NCBI RefSeq assembly: GCF_029543105.1
Contig: NZ_JARQXB010000001.1
Coordinates: forward strand, 1-64,000
Direction: 5' to 3'
Source: Stenotrophomonas sp. HITSZ_GD
Lineage (GTDB): Bacteria > Pseudomonadota > Gammaproteobacteria > Xanthomonadales > Xanthomonadaceae
DNA: 64,000 bases
This document shows, piece by piece, positions 1 to 8,833 of this stretch (position 1 is the first letter of the stretch; every line of letters begins with the position of its first letter). The position numbers and the translations under genes are program-made. Below the pieces are notes generated by a model. The model saw nothing but the letters and a program-made list of their open reading frames with translations. It ran no database searches and was not told where the DNA came from.

Positions 1-68
1 TTCGGGACCGTAGGCGACATGGATGTCGCCTACGAGCCTCCATGGATGGATTCACGGCGTGTCCCGAA
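1..68. repeat. REP-like composite stem-loop element
   Basis: An 11-bp perfect hairpin (10-20 pairs with 23-33, loop GG) lies inside a longer inverted repeat, TTCGGGAC at 1-8 with GTCCCGAA at 61-68. The word CATGGATG occurs twice (19-26 and 41-48). Nested dyads of this kind are typical of dispersed intergenic elements in Xanthomonadaceae genomes; that assignment is from memory of the family, not a search. The left edge may extend outside the window. Confidence 0.55.
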
Positions 69-151
69 AGGGCCCCGCCCCCGCAGGCCGTGCAAGACCA
101 ACGCGAGCCGATCCACCTCGAAGGCCCACATAGCAACAAACACCGCAACAC

Positions 152-176
152 AAAAAAGGGCGGCCACCGGCCGCCC
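152..176 (-). terminator. Rho-independent terminator after ctaB
   Basis: On the minus strand an 8-bp GC stem (158-165 with 169-176, 3-nt loop) is followed directly by six T residues (157-152). It lies 18 bases past the ctaB stop and would end the ctaA-ctaB side of the oxidase cluster. Confidence 0.85.
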
Positions 177-193
177 CACAAAAAAACCACCTC

Positions 194-1111
194 TTACTGC
201 ACCGCCATAGGCGGCGGCAACAAGAACAACAGGTAGTGATCCACCAGCAGGAATGCGAACAGCGCCATCAGGTAGACGATCGAATACCGGAACATCTTCA
301 TCGAGAACAACTCGTCCGGCGGCGACTGGATGCGCCACGCATACCACATGAACATCCCGTTCAACCCCACCAGCCCGGCGAGATACAGCACCCCGCTCAT
401 GCCGAACACCACCGGCAGCAGCGTGGACACCGCCAGCAGCACCGAGTACAGGAAGATCTGCCGCCGCGTGTATTCCACCCCGTGCGTCACCGGCAGCATC
501 GGGATCGATGCCTTCGCGTAATCCGCCCGGCGGAAGATCGCCAGCGCCCAGAAATGCGGCGGCGTCCACAGGAAGATGATCAACACCAGCAGCAGCGAAT
601 AGCCCCAGTCCCACGGCCCTTCCATGCCCGTCACCGCCGCCCAGCCGAGCAGCGGCGGCGCCGCCCCGGCCAACCCGCCGATCACGATGTTCTGCGGCGT
701 TGCCCGCTTCAGGTACACCGTGTAGATCACCGCGTAGCCAATGAGCGAGGCGAACGTCAGCACCGCCGTGATCACGTTGACCCACAGCACCAGGATCGCC
801 ATCGAGAGCAGCGTCAGGATGCCCGCGAACACCAGCACCTGCGCCGGCTTCACCTTGCCCACCACCAGCGGCCGCCACGAGGTGCGCGCCATCTGCGCGT
901 CGATCTGCGCATCCAGCAGCTGGTTGATCGCCGCCGCGGCCGAGGCCGCCAGCCAGATGCCGATGAAACCCAACACCCCCGCGCGCACCTGCTCGGCCGT
1001 CGGCAGGCCCGGAATCGCCAGGCACATGCCCACCAGCGCGGTGAACACGATCAGCGCCACCACCTTCGGCTTGGTCAGGTCCCAATAGTCGCGAACATTC
1101 ACCATGGCCAT
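194..1111 (-). CDS. ctaB: Protoheme IX farnesyltransferase (heme O synthase)
   Basis: This 305-aa integral membrane prenyltransferase adds a farnesyl group to heme B to make heme O, the precursor of the heme A used by the neighbouring aa3 oxidase. The protein is hydrophobic throughout, with the UbiA-family pattern of about nine membrane segments. The first Asp-rich loop reads [20 protein letters not shown] (about residues 65-84), and [10 protein letters not shown] follows later. The chosen ATG at 1111 shares one base with the ctaA stop (TGATG), indicating translational coupling. A second ATG six bases downstream is an alternative start. Length is normal for the family. Confidence 0.95.
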   Translation of the reverse strand: MAMVNVRDYWDLTKPKVVALIVFTALVGMCLAIPGLPTAEQVRAGVLGFIGIWLAASAAAAINQLLDAQIDAQMARTSWRPLVVGKVKPAQVLVFAGILTLLSMAILVLWVNVITAVLTFASLIGYAVIYTVYLKRATPQNIVIGGLAGAAPPLLGWAAVTGMEGPWDWGYSLLLVLIIFLWTPPHFWALAIFRRADYAKASIPMLPVTHGVEYTRRQIFLYSVLLAVSTLLPVVFGMSGVLYLAGLVGLNGMFMWYAWRIQSPPDELFSMKMFRYSIVYLMALFAFLLVDHYLLFLLPPPMAVQ

Positions 1112-2274
1112 CACTCCGGCGCGCGCAGGCGCGCGAGCAGGCTGACCAGCACGAACAGCAGCGCCACCGCCCCGCCGTTGTGCAGCACCGCCACCGCCAG
1201 CGGCAGCGCGAGCTTGACGTTGAGGATGCCCAGCGTCACCTGCAGCACCACCAGCAGGCCCAGCGCCGTGGCCCAGCCACGCATGCTTGGTGTGCGCGCG
1301 AGCCGCCACGACAGCCACAGCAGGTACAGGCCGGCCACCCCCGCCATCAACCGGTGTGCCATCTGGATCGCGATGCGCGAGGCACCATCGAGCACGCCAC
1401 CTTCGTAATCCACGCCGATGCCGCGCCACAGGGTGAAGCCCTCGGCGAAATCATGCGGCGGCCACCACTGGCTCACGCAGCGCGGGAAGTTGTCCGCCGA
1501 CCAGTCGCCACCGCCGCAGGCCAGCGCCGCGTAGTTGGCGCTGACCCAGCCGCCCAGCGAGATCTGCACCACCAGCAGCAGCACGCCCACGCGCACCATC
1601 CACTTCAGGCGCTGCGCATCGGCCAGGGTGATCGGCAGGTGCGTGGCGCGCCATGCCATCCACACCAGCAGCGCGAACATCAACATGCCGCCGAGCAGGT
1701 GGCCCATCACCACGATGGGCTTGAGCAGCAGCGTCACCGTCCACATGCCCAGCAGCGCCTGGAAGATCACCGTGCACAGCGTCAGTACCGCCACGCGCGC
1801 CAGGTCCTCGTTGGACCAGCGCAGCGCGGCGAACAGCAGGATCGCCACGCCGGCCAGGGCCACCGCCGCGCCCGCTTCGTGCTGCCCGGACATATAGAGC
1901 GGGATCGACAGCGCCACCAGCACGGCCGCACTCACGATCTGCGCGATGCCCGCGCGCCGACGGCGCGCGGCCAGCAGCGCCAGCACCAGGATCTCGATGC
2001 CCAGCGCGCCCGCGAGGAAACGGTGCACCTGCTCGCGCCACGCCTTGTGGGTTTCCAGCGGGCGGATCTTGCTGGCGGCGTGCGCGTTCGCCTCGTCGGT
2101 GGTCTGCGGCCAGGTCACGCGGCCATAGCAGGTCGGCCAGTCCGGGCAGCTCAGCCCGGCGTCGGAAAGACGCACGAACGAGCCGAACATGATCGTGCTG
2201 GCGGTCATCAGGGCCGCCAGCCAGGCCATGCGGTGGAAATGCCGGAACAGCGCCGGGCGCGCGAACAGGTTCAT
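1111..2274 (-). CDS. ctaA: Heme A synthase (COX15/CtaA)
   Basis: This 387-aa polytopic membrane protein oxidises the C8 methyl of heme O to the formyl of heme A. The N-terminus shows the family signature around the first conserved acidic/cysteine region ([15 protein letters not shown], residues about 37-51). A second half-repeat contains ALACGGG and FPRC, consistent with the conserved cysteine pair. Conserved His residues occur in [13 protein letters not shown] and QMAHRLMAG as heme ligands. It sits 9 bases after the Sco-like gene and overlaps ctaB by one base, so the heme A pathway is one transcription unit. Confidence 0.95.
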   Translation of the reverse strand: MNLFARPALFRHFHRMAWLAALMTASTIMFGSFVRLSDAGLSCPDWPTCYGRVTWPQTTDEANAHAASKIRPLETHKAWREQVHRFLAGALGIEILVLALLAARRRRAGIAQIVSAAVLVALSIPLYMSGQHEAGAAVALAGVAILLFAALRWSNEDLARVAVLTLCTVIFQALLGMWTVTLLLKPIVVMGHLLGGMLMFALLVWMAWRATHLPITLADAQRLKWMVRVGVLLLVVQISLGGWVSANYAALACGGGDWSADNFPRCVSQWWPPHDFAEGFTLWRGIGVDYEGGVLDGASRIAIQMAHRLMAGVAGLYLLWLSWRLARTPSMRGWATALGLLVVLQVTLGILNVKLALPLAVAVLHNGGAVALLFVLVSLLARLRAPE

Positions 2275-2283
2275 CCAGTCAAC

Positions 2284-2859
2284 TCACATCAGTTTCAGCA
2301 GCTTGGCCAGGTCCTGGCGCAAGCCGCCGGCGTCCAGGCCGGGGGCGTAACGCAGGATCACGAAGCCATTGGGGTCGATCACGTACACCGGCGTGCCGCG
2401 CGGGTCATCCACCTGGGGCAATGCCGCGCGCAGCGAAGGGTTGGGCTGCAGCACGCGCAACTCGGGCATCGCCGGCAGCCCGGTCGGTGGCACGCCCAGC
2501 CACAGCACCTCCACCTTGTCGGCGTTGTGGCCCAGCATCTGCCAGGCGTGGTCGATGTCGGCGGCCAGTGCCACGCAGGCCGCCGCGCATTCCGCCGGCG
2601 GGGCCAGCACCACGCGCCAGGTCCGCGCCTGCGGGTTCCAGGCGTACGGCGTGCCATCGGCCAGGCGCGGCGCGTGCGCGCGCAGGTCCACCGGCGGGGA
2701 GAGCAGCTCGCCATGGTTGCGGTGGCCGGCCGGCTGCCAGCCGCTGAAACGCAGAATCCCCGCCACCAGCAGGGTGCCGAAGAACAGCGCGAACAGGCCG
2801 ATCAGCTTGCCGCGGCCGCGTCGGCCGGGTGCGGCCGTGGCCAGGGAAGGAGAGGTCAT
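2284..2859 (-). CDS. Membrane-anchored Sco-like protein of the oxidase cluster
   Basis: This 191-aa protein has one N-terminal membrane segment (about residues 19-36) and then a soluble domain. The domain carries a CxxxC pair (Cys91 and Cys95, in AECAAACVAL) at the place expected for the copper-binding loop of SCO1/SenC thioredoxin-fold proteins. It ends with an FVILRYAPG-type strand similar to the end of thioredoxin-like folds. The spacing matches Sco, but the Pro that normally follows the second Cys is replaced by Val, and a clear conserved His ligand was not identified. It lies between SURF1 and ctaA with gaps of 13 and 9 bases. The likely role is copper delivery or disulfide chemistry for oxidase assembly (inference). 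Confidence 0.7.
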   Translation of the reverse strand: MTSPSLATAAPGRRGRGKLIGLFALFFGTLLVAGILRFSGWQPAGHRNHGELLSPPVDLRAHAPRLADGTPYAWNPQARTWRVVLAPPAECAAACVALAADIDHAWQMLGHNADKVEVLWLGVPPTGLPAMPELRVLQPNPSLRAALPQVDDPRGTPVYVIDPNGFVILRYAPGLDAGGLRQDLAKLLKLM

Positions 2860-2872
2860 GCGGGGGATTTTC

Positions 2873-3607
2873 TCATGGCAAGGCGGTCCGCGCCTGCCGG
2901 CGCACCCGGCGCCGGCGCCAGGCCAGCACCACCGGCGTGGCCAGCACGGCCGCGGCCAGGCCGAACCATTGCACCGCGTATGCGAGGTGGCGCGCGGGTG
3001 GCAGCGTGTTGGGCAGCACGTCGAGGTCGCGCGCGTAGCCCAGCGGCAGCGCCGGATCGAGCCGCAGCACCTGCGACGATATGTCGCGCCTGCCCGTGGC
3101 GGTGGCGATGGCACCGGGCTCGATGCGCGTCGCCAGCCAGGTGGCCGGCTGCGCCGTCGCGCTCATCGGCGGCCCCAGCCGCAACCCCGCCGAGGGCGGC
3201 GGGGCGAGCAGGCCGCGCACGGATTGGCGCCCGGTGATCGGTGCCAGCGCCGGCAGTTGCCGATCCGGCGGCAGCGGCCACCAGCCCAGTTCGACCAGCA
3301 GCCAGTGCCCCTTCGCGCTGCGTGCGGGCTGGTAGACGCGCACGCCGGCGCGGCCCTCGCGCAGCTGGTTGTCGAGCAGGATCTGCTGCGGCTGCAGTTC
3401 CACCTCCCCGCTTACCCACTGCAGCGTCTGCGCGCGGCCCAGCGCCTCGTCGAGCGTGCGCGGATGCGCGCGGACCTGGCTGGCCTGCGCCAGCAAGGCT
3501 TCCTTCTGGTGCATGCGTTGCAGCTGCCAGCGCCCCAGCAGGGCGAAGGCGGCAGCCACGGCCAGGGCGAGCGCCCAGCCGGCCAGCTGCGTGTGGTGGC
3601 GCGTCAT
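2873..3607 (-). CDS. SURF1 family cytochrome oxidase assembly protein
   Basis: This 244-aa protein has the SURF1 architecture. An N-terminal membrane segment (about residues 8-26) is followed by LGRWQLQRMHQKEALL, then a periplasmic domain, then a C-terminal membrane segment preceded by AYAVQWFGLA, the family's hallmark (YaxQWfgla). SURF1 proteins assist heme a insertion into subunit I. ATG 3607 is preferred because it places TRHH just before the first membrane helix; an in-frame ATG at 3622 would add five residues. It is flanked by ctaE and the Sco-like gene. Confidence 0.9.
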   Translation of the reverse strand: MTRHHTQLAGWALALAVAAAFALLGRWQLQRMHQKEALLAQASQVRAHPRTLDEALGRAQTLQWVSGEVELQPQQILLDNQLREGRAGVRVYQPARSAKGHWLLVELGWWPLPPDRQLPALAPITGRQSVRGLLAPPPSAGLRLGPPMSATAQPATWLATRIEPGAIATATGRRDISSQVLRLDPALPLGYARDLDVLPNTLPPARHLAYAVQWFGLAAAVLATPVVLAWRRRRVRRQARTALP

Positions 3608-3632
3608 GACAGCGGCCGGCAAAAGGAGTGCA

Positions 3633-3668
3633 ATGCGGCTTCCCTACCGGCTTGCAGGACTGTCGTGA
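3633..3668 (+). other. Possible 11-codon leader ORF before the DUF2909 gene
   Basis: AAAAGGAG (3621-3628) precedes ATG 3633, which opens an 11-codon frame (MRLPYRLAGLS) ending at TGA 3666-3668. The TGA overlaps the GTG start of the following gene (GTGA). The good Shine-Dalgarno serves this small frame rather than the GTG, so the DUF2909 gene may be translated by re-initiation. No function is implied for the peptide. Confidence 0.4.
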
Positions 3669-3877
3669 ACGATTCGCTCAAGACCTTGCTGATTGTCGCG
3701 TTCCTGCTGGTCATCGTCTGGCAACTCGGCGCGGGGCTGTACTACCTGTTGACCGACCGCGAGGACAGCAAGCGCACGGTCAACGCCCTCACGCGCCGCA
3801 TCGGCCTGTCGGTCGCGCTGATCGTGCTGGTCATCCTCGGCATCTGGACCGGCTGGATCAAGCCGCACGGCCTGTAG
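3665..3877 (+). CDS. Twin-transmembrane protein, DUF2909 family
   Basis: This 70-aa protein is made of two hydrophobic helices (about residues 5-25 and 46-65) joined by a charged loop (LLTDREDSKRTVNALTRRIG). That is the layout of the DUF2909 proteins commonly found inside cytochrome oxidase clusters. It lies on the plus strand between ctaE and SURF1, both on the minus strand. No in-frame start other than GTG 3665 is plausible, because the frame upstream has no ATG near a ribosome site. Its function is unknown; association with oxidase assembly is inferred from position. Confidence 0.75.
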   Translation: MNDSLKTLLIVAFLLVIVWQLGAGLYYLLTDREDSKRTVNALTRRIGLSVALIVLVILGIWTGWIKPHGL

Positions 3878-3888
3878 GTCGTGCGCGC

Positions 3889-4764
3889 TTACAGCACGTA
3901 GACGAACAGGAACAGCGCCAGCCACACCACGTCGACGAAGTGCCAGTACCACGCTGCCGCTTCGAAGGCGAAATGGTGGTCGCGGGTGAAGTGCCCGCGC
4001 GCGGCGCGCAGCCACATCACGATCAGCATGATCGTGCCCAGCGCCACGTGCATGCCGTGGAAGCCGGTGAGCATGAAGAAGGTGGAGCCGTAGATGCCCG
4101 AGCCCAGCGTGAGGTTGAGCTCGCGGTAGGCGTGCAGGTATTCCTCGGCCTGGAAGTACAGGAACGTGCAGCCCAGCAGCACGGTGGCGCCCTGCCATAC
4201 CAGCAACTGGGTGCGATGGCCGGCCTTGAGCGCGTGGTGGGCGATGGTGAGCGTCACGCCGGAGCTGAGCAGGATCAGCGTATTGATCAGCGGCAGGCCC
4301 CACGCCGGAATGGTCTGGAAGTGGCCGCCCACGCCGCCGGGCCCGTTGGTCGGCCAGGCGGCCGAGTAGCCGTTCCACAGCAGCTCGTTGGTCATCACCC
4401 CGTCGCCATGGCCGCCCAGCCAGCGCAGGCCCAGCACGCGGGTGTAGAACAGCGCGCCGAAGAAGGCGCCGAAGAACATCACTTCGGAGAAGATGAACCA
4501 CACCATCCCCATGTGGAACGACACGCCGACCTGGTGGTTGTAGCGCCCGCCGTTGGATTCGCGGATGACATCGCCGAACCACATGAACAAGGTCGCCACC
4601 AGCATCGCCACGCCGGCGAAGAAGGTCCAGCGCCCCCATCCCGCATCGTTGAGCCAGGAAGCCACGCCGACCATCGTGACCAGCATCGCGATCGAGCCGA
4701 TGAACGGCCAGCGGCTCTGGGTGGGCACGAAATAGGCGTTGGCATCGGGACTGTGTTCGGCCAT
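3889..4764 (-). CDS. ctaE: Cytochrome c oxidase subunit III
   Basis: This 291-aa protein is subunit III of the aa3-type terminal oxidase, a seven-helix membrane protein that stabilises the catalytic core. Family marks are visible: FIFSEVMFFGAFFGA, EYLHAYRELNLTLGSGIYGS, FFMLTGFHGMHV, and a C-terminal WHFVDVVWLALFLFVYV. ATG 4764 gives the usual N-terminus (MAEHSPDANAYFVP). It lies 32 bases after ctaG and converges with the DUF2909 gene. Confidence 0.97.
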   Translation of the reverse strand: MAEHSPDANAYFVPTQSRWPFIGSIAMLVTMVGVASWLNDAGWGRWTFFAGVAMLVATLFMWFGDVIRESNGGRYNHQVGVSFHMGMVWFIFSEVMFFGAFFGALFYTRVLGLRWLGGHGDGVMTNELLWNGYSAAWPTNGPGGVGGHFQTIPAWGLPLINTLILLSSGVTLTIAHHALKAGHRTQLLVWQGATVLLGCTFLYFQAEEYLHAYRELNLTLGSGIYGSTFFMLTGFHGMHVALGTIMLIVMWLRAARGHFTRDHHFAFEAAAWYWHFVDVVWLALFLFVYVL

Positions 4765-4796
4765 GGCGTCGTTTCCGGGATCGGGTTTCGATGGAC

Positions 4797-5387
4797 TCAG
4801 GGCGCGGCCTTGGGTGCGCCAGCCGGCGCGCCCGTCGACAGCTCGGAAGTCAGTGCGTCGTTCCTGTAGAAGGTGTACGACAGCGTGATGGTGTGTACGT
4901 CCGCCGGCAGGTTGGGGTCGACGATGAAGCGCAGCGGCATGTCGCGCTGCTCGCCGGCCTGCAGGGTCTGGGCGGTGAAGCAGAAGCATTCGGTCTTGCT
5001 GAAATAGCCCGACGCGCGCGCCGGCGCCACCGAGGGCACCGCGCTGCCGACCACCGCGTGGTCGCTCTCGTTGCGGGCGAAGTACAGCGCCTCGTTGAGC
5101 TGGCCGGGCACCACGTCCATCGACTGCTGCTCGGGGTGGAAGGCCCACGGCAGGCGCGAATTGACGCTGCCGTCGAATTCCACGCGCACGCGGCGCTCGC
5201 CGGCCGGCGTGGCGAGGGCCGCGCGGCCGGCGCCCGGCCCGCGCTCCACACGGATGCCGAACACCTTCTCGCAAGCGATGCGGTACAGCGGCACCAGCGA
5301 GAAGGTCAGCACGAACGCCGCCAGCACCACGCCCACCAGCTTCAGCGTGCCGGCCTGGGCATTGGGCGTGGGCTGCGGCGCGTTCAA
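4797..5387 (-). CDS. ctaG: Cytochrome c oxidase assembly protein (Cox11)
   Basis: This 196-aa protein has one N-terminal membrane helix (about 16-35), [14 protein letters not shown] just after it (a conserved Cys), and a periplasmic immunoglobulin-like domain. The domain contains the CFCF copper-binding motif ([11 protein letters not shown]). CtaG inserts copper at the CuB site of subunit I. No ATG exists before the membrane helix. The start is TTG 5387, overlapping the TGA of the preceding 46-aa gene (TTGA), so it is probably coupled to it. Confidence 0.93.
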   Translation of the reverse strand: MNAPQPTPNAQAGTLKLVGVVLAAFVLTFSLVPLYRIACEKVFGIRVERGPGAGRAALATPAGERRVRVEFDGSVNSRLPWAFHPEQQSMDVVPGQLNEALYFARNESDHAVVGSAVPSVAPARASGYFSKTECFCFTAQTLQAGEQRDMPLRFIVDPNLPADVHTITLSYTFYRNDALTSELSTGAPAGAPKAAP

Positions 5388-5524
5388 CGGCCCAGCACCC
5401 CGGTCAGGATGAAGCCGACATAGACCAGCACGGCCACCGCCGCCACGACCGCGGCGGTGTGGCGCGCGCGGCGGCGGCGCTGGGCCAGCTCGGTGGCGGC
5501 CGGATCAGTGGCTGACGTCGTCAT
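5384..5524 (-). CDS. Small cytochrome oxidase assembly-type membrane protein
   Basis: This 46-aa frame begins at ATG 5524, inside the last 20 bases of ctaD, and ends in the TTGA overlap with ctaG. It encodes a charged N-terminus ([17 protein letters not shown]) and one hydrophobic helix ([19 protein letters not shown]). Small single-helix proteins occur at this position, between ctaD and ctaG, in many proteobacterial clusters. Overlaps at both ends and the conserved arrangement argue that it is real. Its biochemical function is not known. Confidence 0.75.
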   Translation of the reverse strand: MTTSATDPAATELAQRRRRARHTAAVVAAVAVLVYVGFILTGVLGR

Positions 5525-7109
5525 GGGCCAGGTCTCCCGGCTTGATCACCGGCGGCAGGGTGAAGGTGTGCGCCGGCGCCGGCGAAGGCACCGTCCACTC
5601 CAGGCCGCGCGCGCCTTCCCAGGCGCGGTCGGCGGCCTTGGCGCCGCTGCGCAGCGAGGACAGCAGGATGCCGGCCATCAGGAACGGCGTGACGAACATG
5701 CCGAACGCGCCGATCGAGCTGACCAGGTTCCAGTCGGCGAACACCACGTTGTAGTCCGGGATGCGGCGCGGCATGCCGGCCAGGCCGAGGAAGTGCTGCG
5801 GGAAGAACAGCACGTTGACGAAGATCATCGTCCACCAGAAGTGGAACTGCGCCCAGCGCTCGTTGTACATGCGCCCGGTCCACTTCGGCCACCAGTAGTA
5901 GACCGCGGCGATCAAGGCGAACACCGCGCCGGTGACCAGCACGTAGTGGAAGTGCGCCACCACGAAGTAGGTGTCGTGGTACTGGAAATCGGCCGGCACG
6001 ATGGCCAGCATCAGGCCGGAGAACCCGCCGATGGTGAACAGGATGACGAAGGCCACCGCCCACAGCATCGGCGCCTCGAAGGTCAGCGAGCCCTTCCACA
6101 TCGTGCTGACCCAGTTGAACACCTTCACGCCGGTCGGGATCGAGATCAGCATGGTGGCGAACATGAAGTAGATCTCGCCACCCAGCGGCATGCCCACGGT
6201 GAACATGTGGTGGGCCCACACGATGAAGCTCAGGAAGGCGATCGCCGCGATGGCGTACACCATGGCCTGGTAGCCGAACAGCGGCTTGCGGCTGAAGGTC
6301 GGGATGATCTCGCTGACCACGCCGAAGGCGGGCAGGATCATGATGTAGACCTCGGGGTGCCCGAAGAACCAGAAGATGTGCTGGTACATCACCGGGTCGC
6401 CGCCGCCGGCGGCGTTGAAGAACGAGGTGCCGAAGAACTTGTCGGTCAGCAGCATGGTGACCGCGCCGGCCAGCACCGGCATCACCGCGATCAGCAGGAA
6501 GGCGGTGATCAGCCAGGCCCAGCAGAAGATCGGCATTTTCAGCAGGTCGATGCCCGGCGCGCGCATGTTGAGCACGGTGGCGATGATGTTGATCGCGCCC
6601 ATGATCGAGCTGATGCCGGCCACGTGGATGGCGAACACCGAGAAGGCCACGTTGTAGCCGCCCTGCAGCATCAGCGGCGGGTACATCGTCCAGCCGCCGG
6701 CCGGCGCGCCGCCTGGCAGGAACAGCGTGACCAGCAGCATCGAGAAGGCCACCGGCAGCAGCCAGAACGACCAGTTGTTCATGCGCGGCAGCGCCATGTC
6801 CGGCGCGCCGATCTGCAGCGGGATCATCCAGTTCGCCAGGCCAACGAAGGCCGGCATCACGCCGCCGAAGATCATCACCAGCGCGTGCACGGTGGTCATC
6901 TGGTTGAAGAACTCGGGGCTGACGAACTGCCGCCCGGGCTGCGCCAGTTCGGCGCGGATGATCACGCTCATCGCCGCGCCGACGATGAACATCAGGAACG
7001 AGAACCCCAGGTAGAGGGTGCCGATGTCCTTGTGGTTGGTCGAGAAGAACCAGCGTTCGACGAAGCTCTGCTGGTGGTGCCCGTGGGAATCGACTGCGGA
7101 ATGCGCCAT
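5505..7109 (-). CDS. ctaD: Cytochrome c oxidase subunit I
   Basis: This 534-aa catalytic subunit of the aa3 oxidase has twelve membrane helices and binds heme a, heme a3 and CuB. Visible ligands and motifs include H75 in MTTVHALVMIF (heme a) and H251/Y255 in WFFGHPEVYI, the cross-linked His-Tyr of CuB. VWAHHMFTVG holds the two further CuB histidines. HDTYFVVAHFHYVLV carries the heme a3 and heme a histidines. The start MAHSAVDSHGHHQQSF is typical. It is followed with overlap by the small membrane protein and preceded by ctaC after 41 bases. Confidence 0.98.
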   Translation of the reverse strand: MAHSAVDSHGHHQQSFVERWFFSTNHKDIGTLYLGFSFLMFIVGAAMSVIIRAELAQPGRQFVSPEFFNQMTTVHALVMIFGGVMPAFVGLANWMIPLQIGAPDMALPRMNNWSFWLLPVAFSMLLVTLFLPGGAPAGGWTMYPPLMLQGGYNVAFSVFAIHVAGISSIMGAINIIATVLNMRAPGIDLLKMPIFCWAWLITAFLLIAVMPVLAGAVTMLLTDKFFGTSFFNAAGGGDPVMYQHIFWFFGHPEVYIMILPAFGVVSEIIPTFSRKPLFGYQAMVYAIAAIAFLSFIVWAHHMFTVGMPLGGEIYFMFATMLISIPTGVKVFNWVSTMWKGSLTFEAPMLWAVAFVILFTIGGFSGLMLAIVPADFQYHDTYFVVAHFHYVLVTGAVFALIAAVYYWWPKWTGRMYNERWAQFHFWWTMIFVNVLFFPQHFLGLAGMPRRIPDYNVVFADWNLVSSIGAFGMFVTPFLMAGILLSSLRSGAKAADRAWEGARGLEWTVPSPAPAHTFTLPPVIKPGDLAHDDVSH

Positions 7110-7150
7110 GACGATGGACTACCTCTGCGAATCGTTGCGGGGTGTGCGGC

Positions 7151-8068
7151 TCAGCCGGCGGCGGGCTGCGGCGGGGTGGCGGGCGGCGCTTCTTGCGCGG
7201 GCGCGGCGGGCGCTTCGGCAGGGGCCGCCGGCTCGGCGGGCTTGGGCTTGCGCGAGGCCAGCCAGCGCTTGAACTCCTCCTTGGGCAGCGCCTCCACCAC
7301 GATGGGCATGAAGCCGTGGTCCTTGCCGCACAGCTCGGCGCACTGGCCGCGGTACACGCCGGGCTTCTCGATGTTGGTCCAGGCCTCGTTAACGAAGCCC
7401 GGCACCGCGTCCTGCTTCCAGCCCAGCGCCGGCACCCACCAGGCGTGGATCACGTCGTCGGAGGTGATGACGAAGCGGATCTTGGTATCCACCGGCAGCA
7501 CCAGGCGGTTGTCCACGTCCAGCAGGTAGTGCGGGTTGTTGGCGACCGTGGGCACCTCGCCGCTTTGCCGCACGCGGTTGGATTCACGGTCCAGGCGCGA
7601 GGTGAAGCTGACGTTCTCGCCCAGGTATTCGTACTTCCACATCCACTGGTAGCCGGTGACCTTCACCGTCATTTCCGAGTCGCGCAGGTCGTACATGGCG
7701 ATCAGCTTGGCCGTGGCCGGCCAGGCCATGACGATCAGGATCAGCACCGGGATCACCGTCCACAGGATCTCGGCCTTGGTGTTGTGGCTGAACTGCGCCG
7801 CCACCGCCCCCTTGGATTTGCGGAAGGCGAAGATCGCATAGCCCATCGCGCCGAACACGATCACGCCGATCACCGCGCACACCCACAGCGCGACCATGTG
7901 CGCCTCGTAGGCCATGCGCGCGGTATGGGTGACGCCGCGCCCCATGTTGAGCTGCCATTCCTTCGGATCGGCCGATTGCGCCCACGCCAGCGGCGCGGCC
8001 AGCAGCGCGGCCAACGCCATCATTCCCCGGTACCACGCGGTAAAGCGACCCCTGTTGCTTTGCTTCAT
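7151..8068 (-). CDS. ctaC: Cytochrome c oxidase subunit II
   Basis: This 305-aa subunit has a signal peptide (cleavage near residue 30, after AWA), two membrane helices (about 56-82 and 102-122) and a periplasmic cupredoxin domain with the CuA site. The CuA ligands are H208, C243, C247, H251 and M254 (GQCAELCGKDHGFM). There is no fused cytochrome c domain, so soluble or separate cytochrome c is the donor. A 30-residue Ala/Pro-rich tail follows the CuA domain. It is first in the oxidase gene series on this strand. Confidence 0.98.
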   Translation of the reverse strand: MKQSNRGRFTAWYRGMMALAALLAAPLAWAQSADPKEWQLNMGRGVTHTARMAYEAHMVALWVCAVIGVIVFGAMGYAIFAFRKSKGAVAAQFSHNTKAEILWTVIPVLILIVMAWPATAKLIAMYDLRDSEMTVKVTGYQWMWKYEYLGENVSFTSRLDRESNRVRQSGEVPTVANNPHYLLDVDNRLVLPVDTKIRFVITSDDVIHAWWVPALGWKQDAVPGFVNEAWTNIEKPGVYRGQCAELCGKDHGFMPIVVEALPKEEFKRWLASRKPKPAEPAAPAEAPAAPAQEAPPATPPQPAAG

Positions 8069-8097
8069 TGCCTAGACCCTTGCCCATCGGGTGGGCG

Positions 8098-8574
8098 TCA
8101 TCGGTTACGGCCGTCGGCGGCCGCGAGCAAGCCTTGCAGTTTTTCCGCCAGTTGCAGCCGTTCGGCCGGTCCGAGGAAGCTGCCCACCTCGACCTGCCTG
8201 CCACTGCTCGCCAGCCATACCCTTTCGTCGCTGCCGATCCGGAGCCGCACCCAATGCGGATGCGCCTGGAACGCGGGCGGCGAGCCGGGAGAAGGGAAGA
8301 CCTGGACTGCGGCCGGCCCCACCCGGATCGCTTCTTCGCGTTCGCCGCCGCGCCAGGAACAGCGCAGCGCTACCGCCACCAATACGCCATACAACAAGGC
8401 AAACACCGGGGCGAAGACATTGCCGGCCCACCACCCCAAACCGGCCGCCAGCCACATCAGCCCCACCAGCACGCCGAACAGCGCGACGAATTGGCGGGCC
8501 GTCAGCGCCCGTGGCGGACGCAGGCGAAGCTGCATGGCCGGGCCATCGGTGCTGGACGGCAACACTTCGATCAT
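8098..8574 (-). CDS. DUF2244 integral membrane protein
   Basis: This 158-aa protein has two adjacent hydrophobic segments near the N-terminus (FVALFGVLVGLMWLAAGLGW and VFAPVFALLYGVLVAVAL), followed by a soluble C-terminal region. That region includes HWVRLRIGSDERVWLASSGR and EVGSFLGPAERLQLAEKL, as in the DUF2244 family. The family is often encoded beside cytochrome oxidase genes. Start ATG 8574 was chosen because the longer frame (to 8712) adds 46 residues of low-complexity shadow sequence. Its function is unknown. It lies 29 bases upstream of ctaC, on the same strand. Confidence 0.75.
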   Translation of the reverse strand: MIEVLPSSTDGPAMQLRLRPPRALTARQFVALFGVLVGLMWLAAGLGWWAGNVFAPVFALLYGVLVAVALRCSWRGGEREEAIRVGPAAVQVFPSPGSPPAFQAHPHWVRLRIGSDERVWLASSGRQVEVGSFLGPAERLQLAEKLQGLLAAADGRNR

Positions 8575-8833
8575 CTCGCGTGCGCGCTCCCAACCACGGA
8601 GAACGCCTGGATGGTAGCCCTGCCGAAGCGAGCGCGGCAAGCATCGCCGGCCCATCGGCGATGCTGCACTGCAACCAGAAACGCCCGGCAAATCAATCAT
8701 TTCGCGAAACACCTCGTGCCGGGCCCTCGCCGGGGTCCATGCAGAAAACGGCGTCCGGGGCGTCGTTTCCCTTCAAGTGCGGGTAGCACCCGCGCTCCTA
8801 GAATGGCGCCGGTTTCCCTGCCCTCCCGATCCG

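Noticed and set aside
5457-7529. 690-codon open frame antisense to ctaD and ctaC
   Set aside because: Composition is shadow-like (runs of RRR, HH, EEQ); no motif was seen. The opposite strand encodes oxidase subunits with all ligands.
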